Assembly (NCBI RefSeq): GCF_000621145.1
Contig: NZ_JHZB01000007.1
Location: 1-64,000, forward strand
Reading direction: 5' to 3'
DNA from: Desulfobulbus elongatus DSM 2908
GTDB taxonomy: Bacteria > Desulfobacterota > Desulfobulbia > Desulfobulbales > Desulfobulbaceae
Length of the DNA stretch: 64,000 bases
Shown here: positions 1 through 7,598 of the stretch, piece after piece
How the letters are laid out: each line of letters begins with the position of its first letter
How positions within the stretch are numbered: the first letter of the stretch is position 1
Position numbers and translations under genes: made by a program
Notes under the pieces: model-generated
Database searches by the model: none
The model's input: only the letters and a program-made list of their open reading frames with translations
Told to the model about the DNA's origin: nothing

Positions 1-96
1 ACCATGAAACGGCAGGCCTATGGGTTCCGTGACATGGAATACTTCAAGCTCAGACTCTACAACCTACACAACTCCGGGTACGCATTTGCCGGATGA
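1..96 (+). pseudogene. C-terminal tail of an ISL3-type transposase (cut by window edge)
   Basis: The first 31 codons, read from base 1 to a TGA at 94-96, give a tail with the motif KRQAYGFRDMEYFKLRL. It resembles the basic C-terminus (K/RRxYGFRNxxxxRLR) of ISL3-family transposases as I recall them. Only this end is in the window, so I cannot tell whether the copy is intact. The match is short, and the family call is a recollection rather than a search. It lies beside an IS21 fragment, which suggests a site of repeated insertion. Confidence 0.55.
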
Positions 97-157
97 ACCT
101 GAAAAGTGTACCACCTCCGCCAGTTGCCGATCCTCTTGAGAAAGGAGGCGGCAACCA

Positions 158-326
158 TGGTCACCCTGGAGAGTTTATGGACATTATCGCACTACATCGC
201 CAAGGCATGAGCATGCGAGCCATCGCCAGGAAACTGGGGGTGCATCGAGACACGGTCAAGAAGTACATCAAGGGCGGCGCCATGCCCAGGTATGCCAAGT
301 CGGCTAGGCGGCATTCTATGTCTTGA
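158..326 (+). pseudogene. istA: Truncated, frameshifted IS21-family IstA remnant
   Basis: A strong ribosome binding site (AAAGGAGG, 139-146) precedes an ATG at 158 whose first residues read MVTLE. A one-base shift then moves the recognisable IstA N-terminus (MDIIALHRQGMSMRAIARKL, an HTH continuing HRDTVKKYIKGG) into the frame that begins at 178. The reading frame stops at 326 after about 50 residues, whereas full IstA is about 400-500 residues. Both the frameshift and the missing catalytic domain mark this as dead. No istB is nearby. The frame is also open from an ATG at 93, but the added residues do not resemble IstA. Confidence 0.75.
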
Positions 327-553
327 ACCAAAATTCAGCTGTCGACGGCTACAGTTTATGCACGGGACACAACACACAAGATCAAACTATCCTTTTCCTC
401 AGCAAGCACAAAAACCGGGTACAAAACCAGGTATTTTTACAGAACAAACTTTATATTCTTTCAATAATTAACTGATAAAACATCATAAAAATAATTTCAT
501 TTGGTTCCCGTTCCGACCAAATCATAATCCAGCAAAGTTTGCTGGCATCCATT

Positions 554-590
554 AACCCAGTGAATCAAGACGATTTTCTGGGTTTTTTAT
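554..590 (+). terminator. Intrinsic terminator-like hairpin
   Basis: The arms AACCCAG (554-560) and CTGGGTT (578-584) are complementary and are followed directly by a T-run to 589. The loop is 17 bases, long for an intrinsic terminator. No intact gene lies upstream, so it may belong to the lost IS region or to a former CRISPR leader. Confidence 0.45.
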
Positions 591-593
591 AAT

Positions 594-683
594 CGCGTCA
601 TCTCCGCGTTCGCGGGGAACATTCTTCTTCCTGGCGCTTGCGCTCTTCTTCGGCCGGTTCATCCCTGCATCCCCACGTCAAGG
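594..683 (+). CRISPR. Decayed type I-E CRISPR remnant (two repeat relics, one spacer-length gap)
   Basis: The unit at 594-622 contains TCATC-t-CCGCG-ttc-GCGGGGAACA, which is close to the type I-E repeat half-site TCATCCCCGCG...GCGGGGAACA as I remember it. A second unit beginning at 655 starts CGGTTCATCCCTGC, again matching the 5' half of that repeat, and then degenerates. The offset between units is 61 bases, leaving a 32-base gap (623-654), which is the usual I-E repeat plus spacer length. There is no cas gene in the window. The call rests on sequence resemblance plus spacing, so it is tentative. Confidence 0.45.
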
Positions 684-869
684 GAGGCTCTCACCGGCCT
701 GCCCGAGTTTCTGACAGCGGACGTTGAACCTGGGTTCCCTCGTTTTCCCGACCCTCTCGAACATCCTGCGATACATCCGGGATTCCGGGCGCTCTCCAAC
801 AGTCATGGAAGTCACCGAATATGTGGAGCGGGAAGGATGAAGGGTGCGGGTGGACAATGTCCATTTGGT

Positions 870-889
870 GCTTAATTGTTTTGTTAGGT
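870..889 (+). other. attC-like right-end core (possible integron cassette boundary)
   Basis: GCTTAA (870-875), seven bases, then GTTAGGT (883-889) resemble the right-hand simple site of an integron attC (GCTTAA...GTTRRRY). A small gene of lower GC starts 44 bases downstream, as in a cassette. I could not find the complementary left-hand RYYYAAC site at a sensible distance upstream, nor a second attC after the gene. It may therefore be a truncated attC or chance. Confidence 0.25.
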
Positions 890-933
890 GTCGCTAATAT
901 TCTACCGTATTTCTCGTTTCGTGAGGTGCTATC

Positions 934-1230
934 ATGGAATCGTTTAATAAATCCAATCTGGTCTATACCTACAATTGGGCTTTGTACGAAAAAGACGACC
1001 CGAGAATTTCTGGAATTCCGGACGCGACCGCGTTCAACAGAAAGGAAGGGCAGGAAGTGCTCTACATCATAAATTGCCTGACCGACCACTTGGCCTACGG
1101 GGTGGATAGTTTTGGCAATAAAATAGAAAAATTGCTGCACGATAGGCTTCCCGAGGAAATCGACACCCAAGGGGACACGATCGCATGGATTAAAAAGAAC
1201 TGGACGAAGTTCACCGTGGGACAGAGTTGA
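934..1230 (+). CDS. Small hypothetical protein (98 aa), probably acquired
   Basis: This 98-residue soluble protein has no membrane segment and no motif I recognise. It is rich in charged and aromatic residues (for example KSNLVYTYNWALYEKDD near the N-terminus). The start is supported by GTGAGGTG 6 bases before ATG 934. Base composition is clearly lower in GC than the genes to its right, and it sits next to IS relics, a CRISPR relic and an attC-like core. These fit a mobile cassette gene. No function can be assigned, and expression is uncertain because no clear promoter is seen. Confidence 0.55.
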   Translation: MESFNKSNLVYTYNWALYEKDDPRISGIPDATAFNRKEGQEVLYIINCLTDHLAYGVDSFGNKIEKLLHDRLPEEIDTQGDTIAWIKKNWTKFTVGQS

Positions 1231-1493
1231 CGAAGCGGCATCTCGCCCCTCCTTCGACGCTCAACCCGTATTCGAAACACAAACCGGCGATCCGTGCCAG
1301 GCCGAGGGAAACCGCACGAGGCCCTGAACCGTAGGGGGGTGCACCTCGTTCCGGCACCAGCACTCCAACGGCTGCTCAGCCATGGCAGGAGGCTGGACGG
1401 CCGTTGTCCATTCGCTTTACCAACCATACAGACAAACACGGCATGCGATGCATTTCCGCACCGCATCTTCCCTGGCATTGTTGCCGGCTCCTT

Positions 1494-2390
1494 CTACACG
1501 GCCACGGCGCTTTGGCGCAGGCTGTTGATGTCCCGCAGCGGCGGCGCTCCGAACAGGCGGCTGTATTCGCGGCTGAATTGCGAGGTGCTCTCATAGCCGA
1601 CCTGAAAGGCAGCGGTGGTGGCGTCCAACGGTTCGGCGAGCATCAACCGGCGCGCTTCGTTGAGACGCAGCCATTTCTGATACTGCAACGGACTCATCGC
1701 CGTCAGGGCGCGGAAATGATGGTGAAAGGTGGATACGCTCATGTTGACCTGCCTGGCCAGATCGTCGATGCGCAGCGGCTGCGCGTAATTGTTTTTCAGC
1801 CAATCGATGGCCCTGGCGATTTGGTGGCTCCGGCTGCCCACCGAGGCGATCTGCCGCAGGCGCGCCCCCTGGTCGCCGACGAGCAGGCGATAGAAAATCT
1901 CACGCTGGATGAGGGGAGCCAGAATCGGGATATCCTCCGGTTCGTCGAGCAGGTCGATCAACCGCTGAAAGGCGGCGAGCAGCGGCTCGGTCGCCTCGCC
2001 GGTGGCCATGCCGCGGTTCGGCTGCTGCGGCCGCGGCGGCGGCAGGTGGCTGTCCACCATCAACTGCGACAACTCCCGCTGATCGAGTTTGAGCGCCAGC
2101 CCCAGATAGGGCTTGTCCCGGCTGGCCTCGATGACCTGCACCACCGTGGGCAGATGCACGGAGGTGATGAGATAACGATGCGCATCGTAAACATAGGTGT
2201 CGTCGCCGAGGATGACCCGCTTGGCGCCCTGGGCAATCACGCAGATGCGCGGCTCATACATGGCGGTCATCGGCGGGCTCTGTTCATGGCGCTGATGGAG
2301 CGAGAGCCCCGGAATGTCCGTGGCGGACTGGTCGCCCGACTCGGTCCATCGGGCAATGCTGTCGGCCAACGACCCGATCGCTGTTTCCAT
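1494..2390 (-). CDS. AraC-family transcriptional regulator with AraC_N domain
   Basis: 298 aa. Residues about 25-170 look like the N-terminal cupin-type AraC_N domain (PYLGLALKLD, VQVIEASRDK). The C-terminal ~100 residues carry the two AraC helix-turn-helix motifs: RIDDLARQVNMSVSTFHHHF and the second with AAFQVGYESTSQFSREYSRLFG. This arrangement matches the YqhC-like subgroup, several members of which respond to aldehydes and regulate adjacent oxidoreductases. It is transcribed away from the aldehyde oxidoreductase operon that starts at 2865, and the 474-bp shared upstream region is a natural place for its operator. Regulation of that operon is inferred from position only. The start has GGAGTG nine bases upstream. 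Confidence 0.85.
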   Translation of the reverse strand: METAIGSLADSIARWTESGDQSATDIPGLSLHQRHEQSPPMTAMYEPRICVIAQGAKRVILGDDTYVYDAHRYLITSVHLPTVVQVIEASRDKPYLGLALKLDQRELSQLMVDSHLPPPRPQQPNRGMATGEATEPLLAAFQRLIDLLDEPEDIPILAPLIQREIFYRLLVGDQGARLRQIASVGSRSHQIARAIDWLKNNYAQPLRIDDLARQVNMSVSTFHHHFRALTAMSPLQYQKWLRLNEARRLMLAEPLDATTAAFQVGYESTSQFSREYSRLFGAPPLRDINSLRQSAVAV

Positions 2391-2864
2391 GCTTGCTTCA
2401 CTCCGTTTTCAACTTGCTGAGAACCGGTCTTGCTGTGCCGTTCATCCTGCCAGACCTGTCTGGGTCTGACAACACTTATCGACGACACCCGGAGGATCGG
2501 GCAAGAATTCAGGAGGATTGGTCTACCTGTTGCGGCGCCTTTTCCGGTACCTTCTGCCCATCGAAAAACGAAACGTCCGCGGCAGGCCCTCTCGCGCCGT
2601 CCGTCGCGACGCGGCCCAAGGCGGGCGTAGAGCGATCATCCCGATTTTTCGCTGTGTTCGCCGACAAAAAAATCATTTTTACCTGGCGCGACACCTGTTA
2701 TAAAGCTGAGAACCTGTCTGTACGGAAAAAGTATCCGCCGCCTGCGCACAGAAGACGAACACGCCCTGCCCCGCCCGCCGGCCCGCGTGTGCGTTTTCCC
2801 GCCGTCTCGTTCGGCGCCCCCTTCAACGATCCGGCATCTGCCCGGACAAACAGACGGAGTGGCC
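2391..2864. promoter_or_regulatory. Divergent intergenic region between araC-type regulator and aldehyde oxidoreductase operon
   Basis: 474 bp with no gene. A TTATAA (2698-2703) preceded by an AT-rich tract (2668-2682) could be the -10 region of the rightward operon, but no convincing -35 box lies at the right spacing. I saw no clear AraC-type direct repeat by eye. Open frames here have atypical composition and no ribosome binding site. Confidence 0.35.
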
Positions 2865-3491
2865 ATGAACGCCTCACCCCTTGAACCCATCCGGCCCGGC
2901 GGCATGACCCGCCGCCAGTTCATCAAAAGCGTCATCGCAGCCGGCGCCGTCACCTCTGCCGGGCTCCTGTTCACCGGACCGGCCGGGGCCGGTCACAAGA
3001 CGTCGCCCGGAGCCGTGGAGCGGCTCATCACCCTGACCGTCAACGGGCAGCAGCGCCGGGTTGACGTCCTGCCCCAGGAAACCCTGGCCCAGACCCTGCG
3101 CGGCAAGCTCGGACTCACCGGCCTCAAGGTCGGCTGCGACCGGGCCGAATGCGGCGCCTGCACCGTCCTTGTCGACAACGAGCCCCTGTATGCCTGCTCC
3201 ACTCTCACCCACAGCGTGCGGGGCAAGAACATTCTGACCGTCGAGGGGCTGGCCCGCGCCGACGGCGGGCTGCATCCCCTGCAGCAGGGCGTCCTCGACG
3301 AGCAGGGTTTTCAGTGCGGCTACTGCGCGCCGGGCTTTCTCATGGCCACCCTCGGCTATCTCACCGCCAACCCCAATCCCACCCGGCAGGAACTGGCCCA
3401 CGGCGTTTCGGGCAATCTCTGCCGCTGCCAGGATTACGACAAGATCCTCACCGCCCTGATGCGCGGGGCCGAATACATGCGAAGGGGGTAA
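2865..3491 (+). CDS. Aldehyde oxidoreductase [2Fe-2S] subunit, Tat-exported (PaoA-like)
   Basis: 208 aa. This is the electron-transfer subunit of a three-subunit molybdenum hydroxylase. A twin-arginine signal (TRRQFIKSVIAAGAV, residues about 14-28) precedes the mature protein. The plant-type ferredoxin cluster motif (CDRAECGACTVLVD ... YAC) and the second helical cluster motif (CGYCAPGF ... CRCQ) are complete, giving two [2Fe-2S] centres. Start ATG 2865 is chosen because it follows CGGAG and gives a compact n-region; an in-frame open stretch reaches back to 2787 but adds unrelated residues. The gene is four bases from the large-subunit gene. A Tat signal on the small subunit is as in periplasmic PaoABC, so the complex probably works in the periplasm. 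Confidence 0.88.
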   Translation: MNASPLEPIRPGGMTRRQFIKSVIAAGAVTSAGLLFTGPAGAGHKTSPGAVERLITLTVNGQQRRVDVLPQETLAQTLRGKLGLTGLKVGCDRAECGACTVLVDNEPLYACSTLTHSVRGKNILTVEGLARADGGLHPLQQGVLDEQGFQCGYCAPGFLMATLGYLTANPNPTRQELAHGVSGNLCRCQDYDKILTALMRGAEYMRRG

Positions 3492-3494
3492 GTC

Positions 3495-5990
3495 ATGCCG
3501 GAAAACGACCCGCTGTTCACCCCGAAACTGACCGGGCGCGATTACACCACGCCCGACCTGCGTGCCAAGCTGACCGGCACGGCCCGTTTCGCCGACGACT
3601 TCCGGGCCGAGGGCATGCTCGTCTGCAAGCTGCTCACCAGCCCCCTGCCCCATGCCAGGGTCACCCGCCTCGACACCGGCGCCGCCCTGGCCATGCCCGG
3701 CGTGCGGGCCATTCTCACCGCCGATGAACTGCCGCCGCCGGCCGATTCCGTGTCCGACAGCGGCGCGGTGATCAAGGCCAGCCCCTGGGCCGAACGCGCC
3801 CTGACCATGGAACCGCACTACCAGGGCGAGCCCGTCCTGGCGGTGGCGGCAACCGACGAGGCAGCCGCGGCCGCGGCTATCGAGGCCATCGATATCGCCT
3901 TCGAGGCGCTACCCTTTGTCATCGCCCCCCTGGACAGCCTGCGGCCGGACGGCGCCAACGCCCGCATTGACGGCAATGTCTGGCTGCCGCCGGAAAAGCC
4001 GGGCGAGCAGCCGCGCGTGGGAAAACTCAAGTGGACCGCGGCCGATTTCGAGACCGCCGGCCCGAACCGGCTGCCCCTGGGTAAGGCCGCCGCCGAGTGG
4101 TCCTACGGCGATGTCACCGCCGCCCTATCGGAGGCGGCGCTGGTCCTCGACGAAACCTTCGTCACCCCCAACGTCAGCCACCAGACCCTGGAAACCCGCT
4201 CCGCCCTGGCCTGGTGGGAAAACGGCAAGCTCCACATCGCCGTGGGCACCCAGAGCACCATCCAGACCGTGCCGGCCATCGCCAAGTGGCTCAACATGAA
4301 CGCCGACGACATCGTCCTGGTGAGCGAATACACCGGCGGCGGTTTCGGCGGCAAGATCACGGCTTCGGTGCCGGTGATCATTCCGGCGCTGCTGGCGAAG
4401 AAAGCGCACGCCCCGGTGATGCTGCGCGTCTCCCGCGAAGACGAGCAGGGCATCGGCCGGGCGCGGCCCAGCCTGATCGGCCGCATGCAGGCCGGTTTTT
4501 CCAGGGAAGGCCGTCTGCTGGGGCTGGACCTGTCCGTGGTCATGGACAACGGCCCCTACGAGCAGCAGCTCGATGCCGCCATTTCAGGGCGCATGGGCTC
4601 CCTGCTCTACCAGCCCCTGGCCATGCGCTGGCGGGGAACGGCGGTGCTCACCAACACCCCGACCCGCGGCGCCCAGACCGCACCCGGCGGCCTGCAGGTC
4701 AGCGCCCTGATCGGGCCGCTCCTGGCCAAGGCGGCCCGCCGCCTCAACCTCGATCCTCTGGCCGTCTGCCGCATCAACGCCCCCGAAGGCAGGGCCCCGG
4801 TCGGCCCGCCCAAAGCAGACGGCACCCTCAACGCCGCCACCAGCGCCTTTCTCAAACAGGCCCTCGACCGCGGCGCGGAGGCCTTCGGCTGGCAGGCGCG
4901 CCGGGCCCGCCCGGCTTTGACCGAGGGACCCGTCCGGCGCGGTATCGGCGTGGCCACCGGCTGCTTCGTGGCCGGGACCACCGGTTTTGACGGCCTGTTC
5001 GTGATCACGCCCGAAGGCAGGGTGCGCATCCATAGCGGCATCGGCAACCTCGGCACCGAGTCCTTCAGCGACGTGCAGCGGGTGGTGGCCGACGCCATGG
5101 ACCTGCCCTGGAAAAACTGCGAAATCGTGTGGGGCAATACGGCCAAGCACCTGGCCTGGAGCTGTGTCTCCGGCGGCAGCCAGACCATCCACGCCATGTC
5201 GCGGGCGGCCCTGGCGGCCAGCCTGGATGCCCGCGCCAAGCTCAGGGAGATCGCCGCCAGAACCCTGGGCGGCAAGCCGGAGGAGTATACCGTCGGCGGC
5301 CAACGCATATTTCGCAGCGATGCCGGCCAGGTGGGGATGAGTTTTGCCGAAGCGGCCAGGCGGGCCATCGAACTGGGCGGGGTATACGACGGCCATGAAT
5401 GCCCGGCCGATGTCAACAAGATGACCAAGACCTCGGTGGCGGCCCTGGCCGGTCAGGGGCTCCTGGCCGTGGCCCGCGACACCTTCCCGCATGACGGCCA
5501 GACCTACTCCTACGTGGCGACCTTTGCCGAGGTGGAGGTGGACATCGAAACCGGCATGTACCGGATCGTGGCCCTGCACGCCGAGGCCGACGCCGGCACG
5601 GTGGTCCATCCCCGCGCCTTTGCCGGCCAGCTCGGCGGCCGTTCCATGCTCGGCATCGGCCACGCTTCCAGGCAGAAATGGTTCTACGACCACGAACACG
5701 GCACGCCGGTATCCAGGCGCTTCTACCAGACCCGCCCGACGACCGTGCTCTGCCTGCCGGAACGGTTCACCTGGGGTTCGGTCGGCATTCCCGACCCCCA
5801 GACGCCGATCGGCGCGCGCGGCATCGGCGAACCGCCGACCGGCGCAGCCTGCGCGGCGGTGCTGTGCGCCTTGAGCGACGCCCTGGGCGACGACAAATTC
5901 CTGCGCGCCCCGGTCATGGCCGACGCCATCCTCGCCGCCGTCGAACCCGAAACCTGGCGGCCGGCGGCCACCCTTTCAGCCAACGTCTGA
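3495..5990 (+). CDS. Aldehyde oxidoreductase molybdopterin-binding subunit (PaoC-like)
   Basis: 831 aa, the catalytic subunit of the xanthine dehydrogenase/aldehyde oxidase family. An N-terminal a/b-hammerhead domain (about residues 10-130) is followed by the molybdenum cofactor domain. The cofactor loop GGGFGGK (about residue 280) and the C-terminal GARGIGEPPTG, which carries the conserved catalytic glutamate, are both present. AAGGGGG precedes ATG 3495. It has no signal peptide of its own, as expected if it is carried through the Tat system with the small subunit. The substrate cannot be read from the sequence; an aldehyde is favoured by the subunit layout. No dedicated XdhC/PaoD chaperone is seen beside it. 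Confidence 0.88.
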   Translation: MPENDPLFTPKLTGRDYTTPDLRAKLTGTARFADDFRAEGMLVCKLLTSPLPHARVTRLDTGAALAMPGVRAILTADELPPPADSVSDSGAVIKASPWAERALTMEPHYQGEPVLAVAATDEAAAAAAIEAIDIAFEALPFVIAPLDSLRPDGANARIDGNVWLPPEKPGEQPRVGKLKWTAADFETAGPNRLPLGKAAAEWSYGDVTAALSEAALVLDETFVTPNVSHQTLETRSALAWWENGKLHIAVGTQSTIQTVPAIAKWLNMNADDIVLVSEYTGGGFGGKITASVPVIIPALLAKKAHAPVMLRVSREDEQGIGRARPSLIGRMQAGFSREGRLLGLDLSVVMDNGPYEQQLDAAISGRMGSLLYQPLAMRWRGTAVLTNTPTRGAQTAPGGLQVSALIGPLLAKAARRLNLDPLAVCRINAPEGRAPVGPPKADGTLNAATSAFLKQALDRGAEAFGWQARRARPALTEGPVRRGIGVATGCFVAGTTGFDGLFVITPEGRVRIHSGIGNLGTESFSDVQRVVADAMDLPWKNCEIVWGNTAKHLAWSCVSGGSQTIHAMSRAALAASLDARAKLREIAARTLGGKPEEYTVGGQRIFRSDAGQVGMSFAEAARRAIELGGVYDGHECPADVNKMTKTSVAALAGQGLLAVARDTFPHDGQTYSYVATFAEVEVDIETGMYRIVALHAEADAGTVVHPRAFAGQLGGRSMLGIGHASRQKWFYDHEHGTPVSRRFYQTRPTTVLCLPERFTWGSVGIPDPQTPIGARGIGEPPTGAACAAVLCALSDALGDDKFLRAPVMADAILAAVEPETWRPAATLSANV

Positions 5991-6029
5991 CCTGCAAGCC
6001 GCCGGGAGATCGGCGGCGGGAGAACGCAC

Positions 6030-7034
6030 ATGGCAATCATACGCGACGGTATGCAACCCTTCGACCTCTACCAGCCAACGAGCGTCGAGGACGCCCTGAC
6101 CCTGGCCGACCGCCTCGGCGCCGATGCCTGGATGCTGGCCGGCGGACTCGACAGCCTGGAGCGGTTCAAGGACCGCCTCAAACGCCCCAAGGCGGTCATC
6201 GATCTCGGCCGCGTCGAGGAACTCCGCGGCGTGCGCAGAGAGGGCGAGGATCTGGTGATCGGCTCCATGACCACCCTGACCGAGGTCAATCGTGATCCGG
6301 AGATCCGAGCCCGGTTCGGCCTGCTCGCCGAGGCGGCCGGGGAGGTGGCCTCGCCCCAGATCCGCAACCAGGGGACCCTGGGCGGCAATATCTCCCAGGA
6401 CACGCGCTGCTGGTACTATCGCGGCGGCTGGCAGTGCTACCGGGCCGGGGGCGGCACCTGTTATGCCGGCGAAAGCACCCAGGGGCAGAACCGCGAACAC
6501 GCCCTTTTCGGGGTCGAGGGCTGCGCAGCGGTGTCTCCGTCCGACACTGCGCCGGCCCTCATCGCCCTGGAAGCCAGGCTGGTGATCAAGAGCGCCAAAG
6601 GCGCGCGGGAAGTGGCGGTCGAGGATTACTTCGTCGGCCCGGATACCGATATCACCCGGATGAACGTCCTCGGTACCGGCGAGGTACTCACCGAAATCCG
6701 CCTGCCTGCGACCTGGGCCGGAGTCACGTTTTACTTTGAAAAAGTCCGCGACCGGCCGGTGTGGGATTTTCCGCTGGTCAACATCGCGGCGGCCATGCAG
6801 CTTTCCGGCGACCGCATCGACCGGGCCCGGTTCGTGCTGGGGGCGGTGGCGGCCCGGCCCTGGCGCCTGCCCCAGGTGGAAGCCGCGGTAGCGGGCCGCG
6901 CCCGCAACGCCGCTGTGGATGCGGCCGCGCGCCTCGCCGCCGACGGCGCCGTGCCCTTGCCCCAGAACGGCTACAAGGTGGCGCTGGTCCGCAATCTGGT
7001 CAAACGCGCCATCCTCGGCAAAACGACCTCATGA
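6030..7034 (+). CDS. Aldehyde oxidoreductase FAD-binding subunit with extra Cys cluster (PaoB-like)
   Basis: 334 aa of the CoxM/PaoB family. The FAD_binding_5 region (about residues 1-215) includes IRNQGTLGGNISQDTRCWYYR, and the C-terminal ~100 residues match the CO dehydrogenase flavoprotein C-terminal domain. Four cysteines around residues 130-148 (CWYYR ... CYRAGG ... CYAG) lie where PaoB binds an additional [4Fe-4S] cluster, and I infer the same here. GGGAG lies upstream of ATG 6030. It is the third gene of the operon and would pass electrons from the [2Fe-2S] subunit through FAD to an unknown acceptor. Confidence 0.85.
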   Translation: MAIIRDGMQPFDLYQPTSVEDALTLADRLGADAWMLAGGLDSLERFKDRLKRPKAVIDLGRVEELRGVRREGEDLVIGSMTTLTEVNRDPEIRARFGLLAEAAGEVASPQIRNQGTLGGNISQDTRCWYYRGGWQCYRAGGGTCYAGESTQGQNREHALFGVEGCAAVSPSDTAPALIALEARLVIKSAKGAREVAVEDYFVGPDTDITRMNVLGTGEVLTEIRLPATWAGVTFYFEKVRDRPVWDFPLVNIAAAMQLSGDRIDRARFVLGAVAARPWRLPQVEAAVAGRARNAAVDAAARLAADGAVPLPQNGYKVALVRNLVKRAILGKTTS

Positions 7035-7152
7035 ACCGAGCCGCCGCGCCGGATCAGACCAGCGCTCATCATCTTTTCCGCAACCACCACATTGCCCCAT
7101 GGGGCGGGCCGGCCCAGTACGCCGAAGCCGGCCCCACGGAGAGACGAAAACC

Positions 7153-7560
7153 ATGACCGAATCTGCAAATATCGAGAAACGCTGCGACGCCATCGAAGAG
7201 TGCTACGAATTCATGCTGGCGTATGCGGCCCAGGGCATCACCGACGACCGGGAAAGCCGCCATGGCGGCCAGTTGCGGGAACTGCTCGCCAGAGCCGTGG
7301 ATGCCGCCGCCGGTTTGCCCGAAGCCTATGCCGCCATGGTGGCCGCCCTGCAACCGGAGGCGCCGCAGCATTACGCCAACTTTCTCGACGTCCTGGCCGC
7401 GGACACGGCCAGGGCCCTGGCCGCCCTGGAACTGGTGCTCGCCCAGCCGCGCATTTCCTCCCAACTCGTCGACAACCTCAACGCCTCGCTGCATGTGCGC
7501 ACCCTGCTCACGGACGTCTTTCTCCTCGACGAAATTTTGAATTTGCAACAGTCGCCGTAA
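7153..7560 (+). CDS. Uncharacterised 135-aa operon protein
   Basis: 135 aa, predicted almost wholly helical, alanine- and leucine-rich, with no signal peptide or membrane segment. I do not recognise the family. ATG 7153 follows GGAGAGACG; the frame is open far upstream but overlaps the previous gene in another frame. It is 118 bases after the FAD subunit on the same strand and ends in a convergent hairpin with the chemoreceptor gene, so it is probably the last gene of the aldehyde oxidoreductase operon. A role in cofactor insertion or assembly would be a guess. Confidence 0.6.
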   Translation: MTESANIEKRCDAIEECYEFMLAYAAQGITDDRESRHGGQLRELLARAVDAAAGLPEAYAAMVAALQPEAPQHYANFLDVLAADTARALAALELVLAQPRISSQLVDNLNASLHVRTLLTDVFLLDEILNLQQSP

Positions 7561-7566
7561 CCGGCC

Positions 7567-7592
7567 CCGGGGGCATCTCCTCGCCGCCCCCG
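7567..7592. terminator. Convergent GC-rich hairpin
   Basis: CGGGGGC (7568-7574) pairs with GCCCCCG (7586-7592) between two converging genes. Neither side has a T-run, so termination by this hairpin alone is uncertain. Confidence 0.35.
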
Positions 7593-7598
7593 TCCGTG

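Larger units (their letters stand above)
327..933. other. Non-coding scar region between IS remnants and a small gene
   Basis: About 600 bp without a convincing gene. It begins AT-rich (roughly 380-530). It contains a 17-base near-palindrome at 529-545 (CCAGCAAA-g-TTTGCTGG), a terminator-like hairpin at 554-590, two type I-E-like CRISPR repeat relics at 594-683, and an attC-like core at 870-889. An open frame exists on the minus strand at 691-1170, but its composition looks like an antisense artefact and I do not annotate it. Confidence 0.6.

Noticed and set aside
691-1170. 159-codon minus-strand frame in the scar region
   Set aside because: It overlaps the small plus-strand gene and the attC-like core, has no start signal, and resembles no protein I know.
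1231-1493. Possible second attC after the 98-aa gene
   Set aside because: GCTCAAC at about 1259 fits a left-hand site, but no GTTRRRY partner or hairpin follows at the usual distance.
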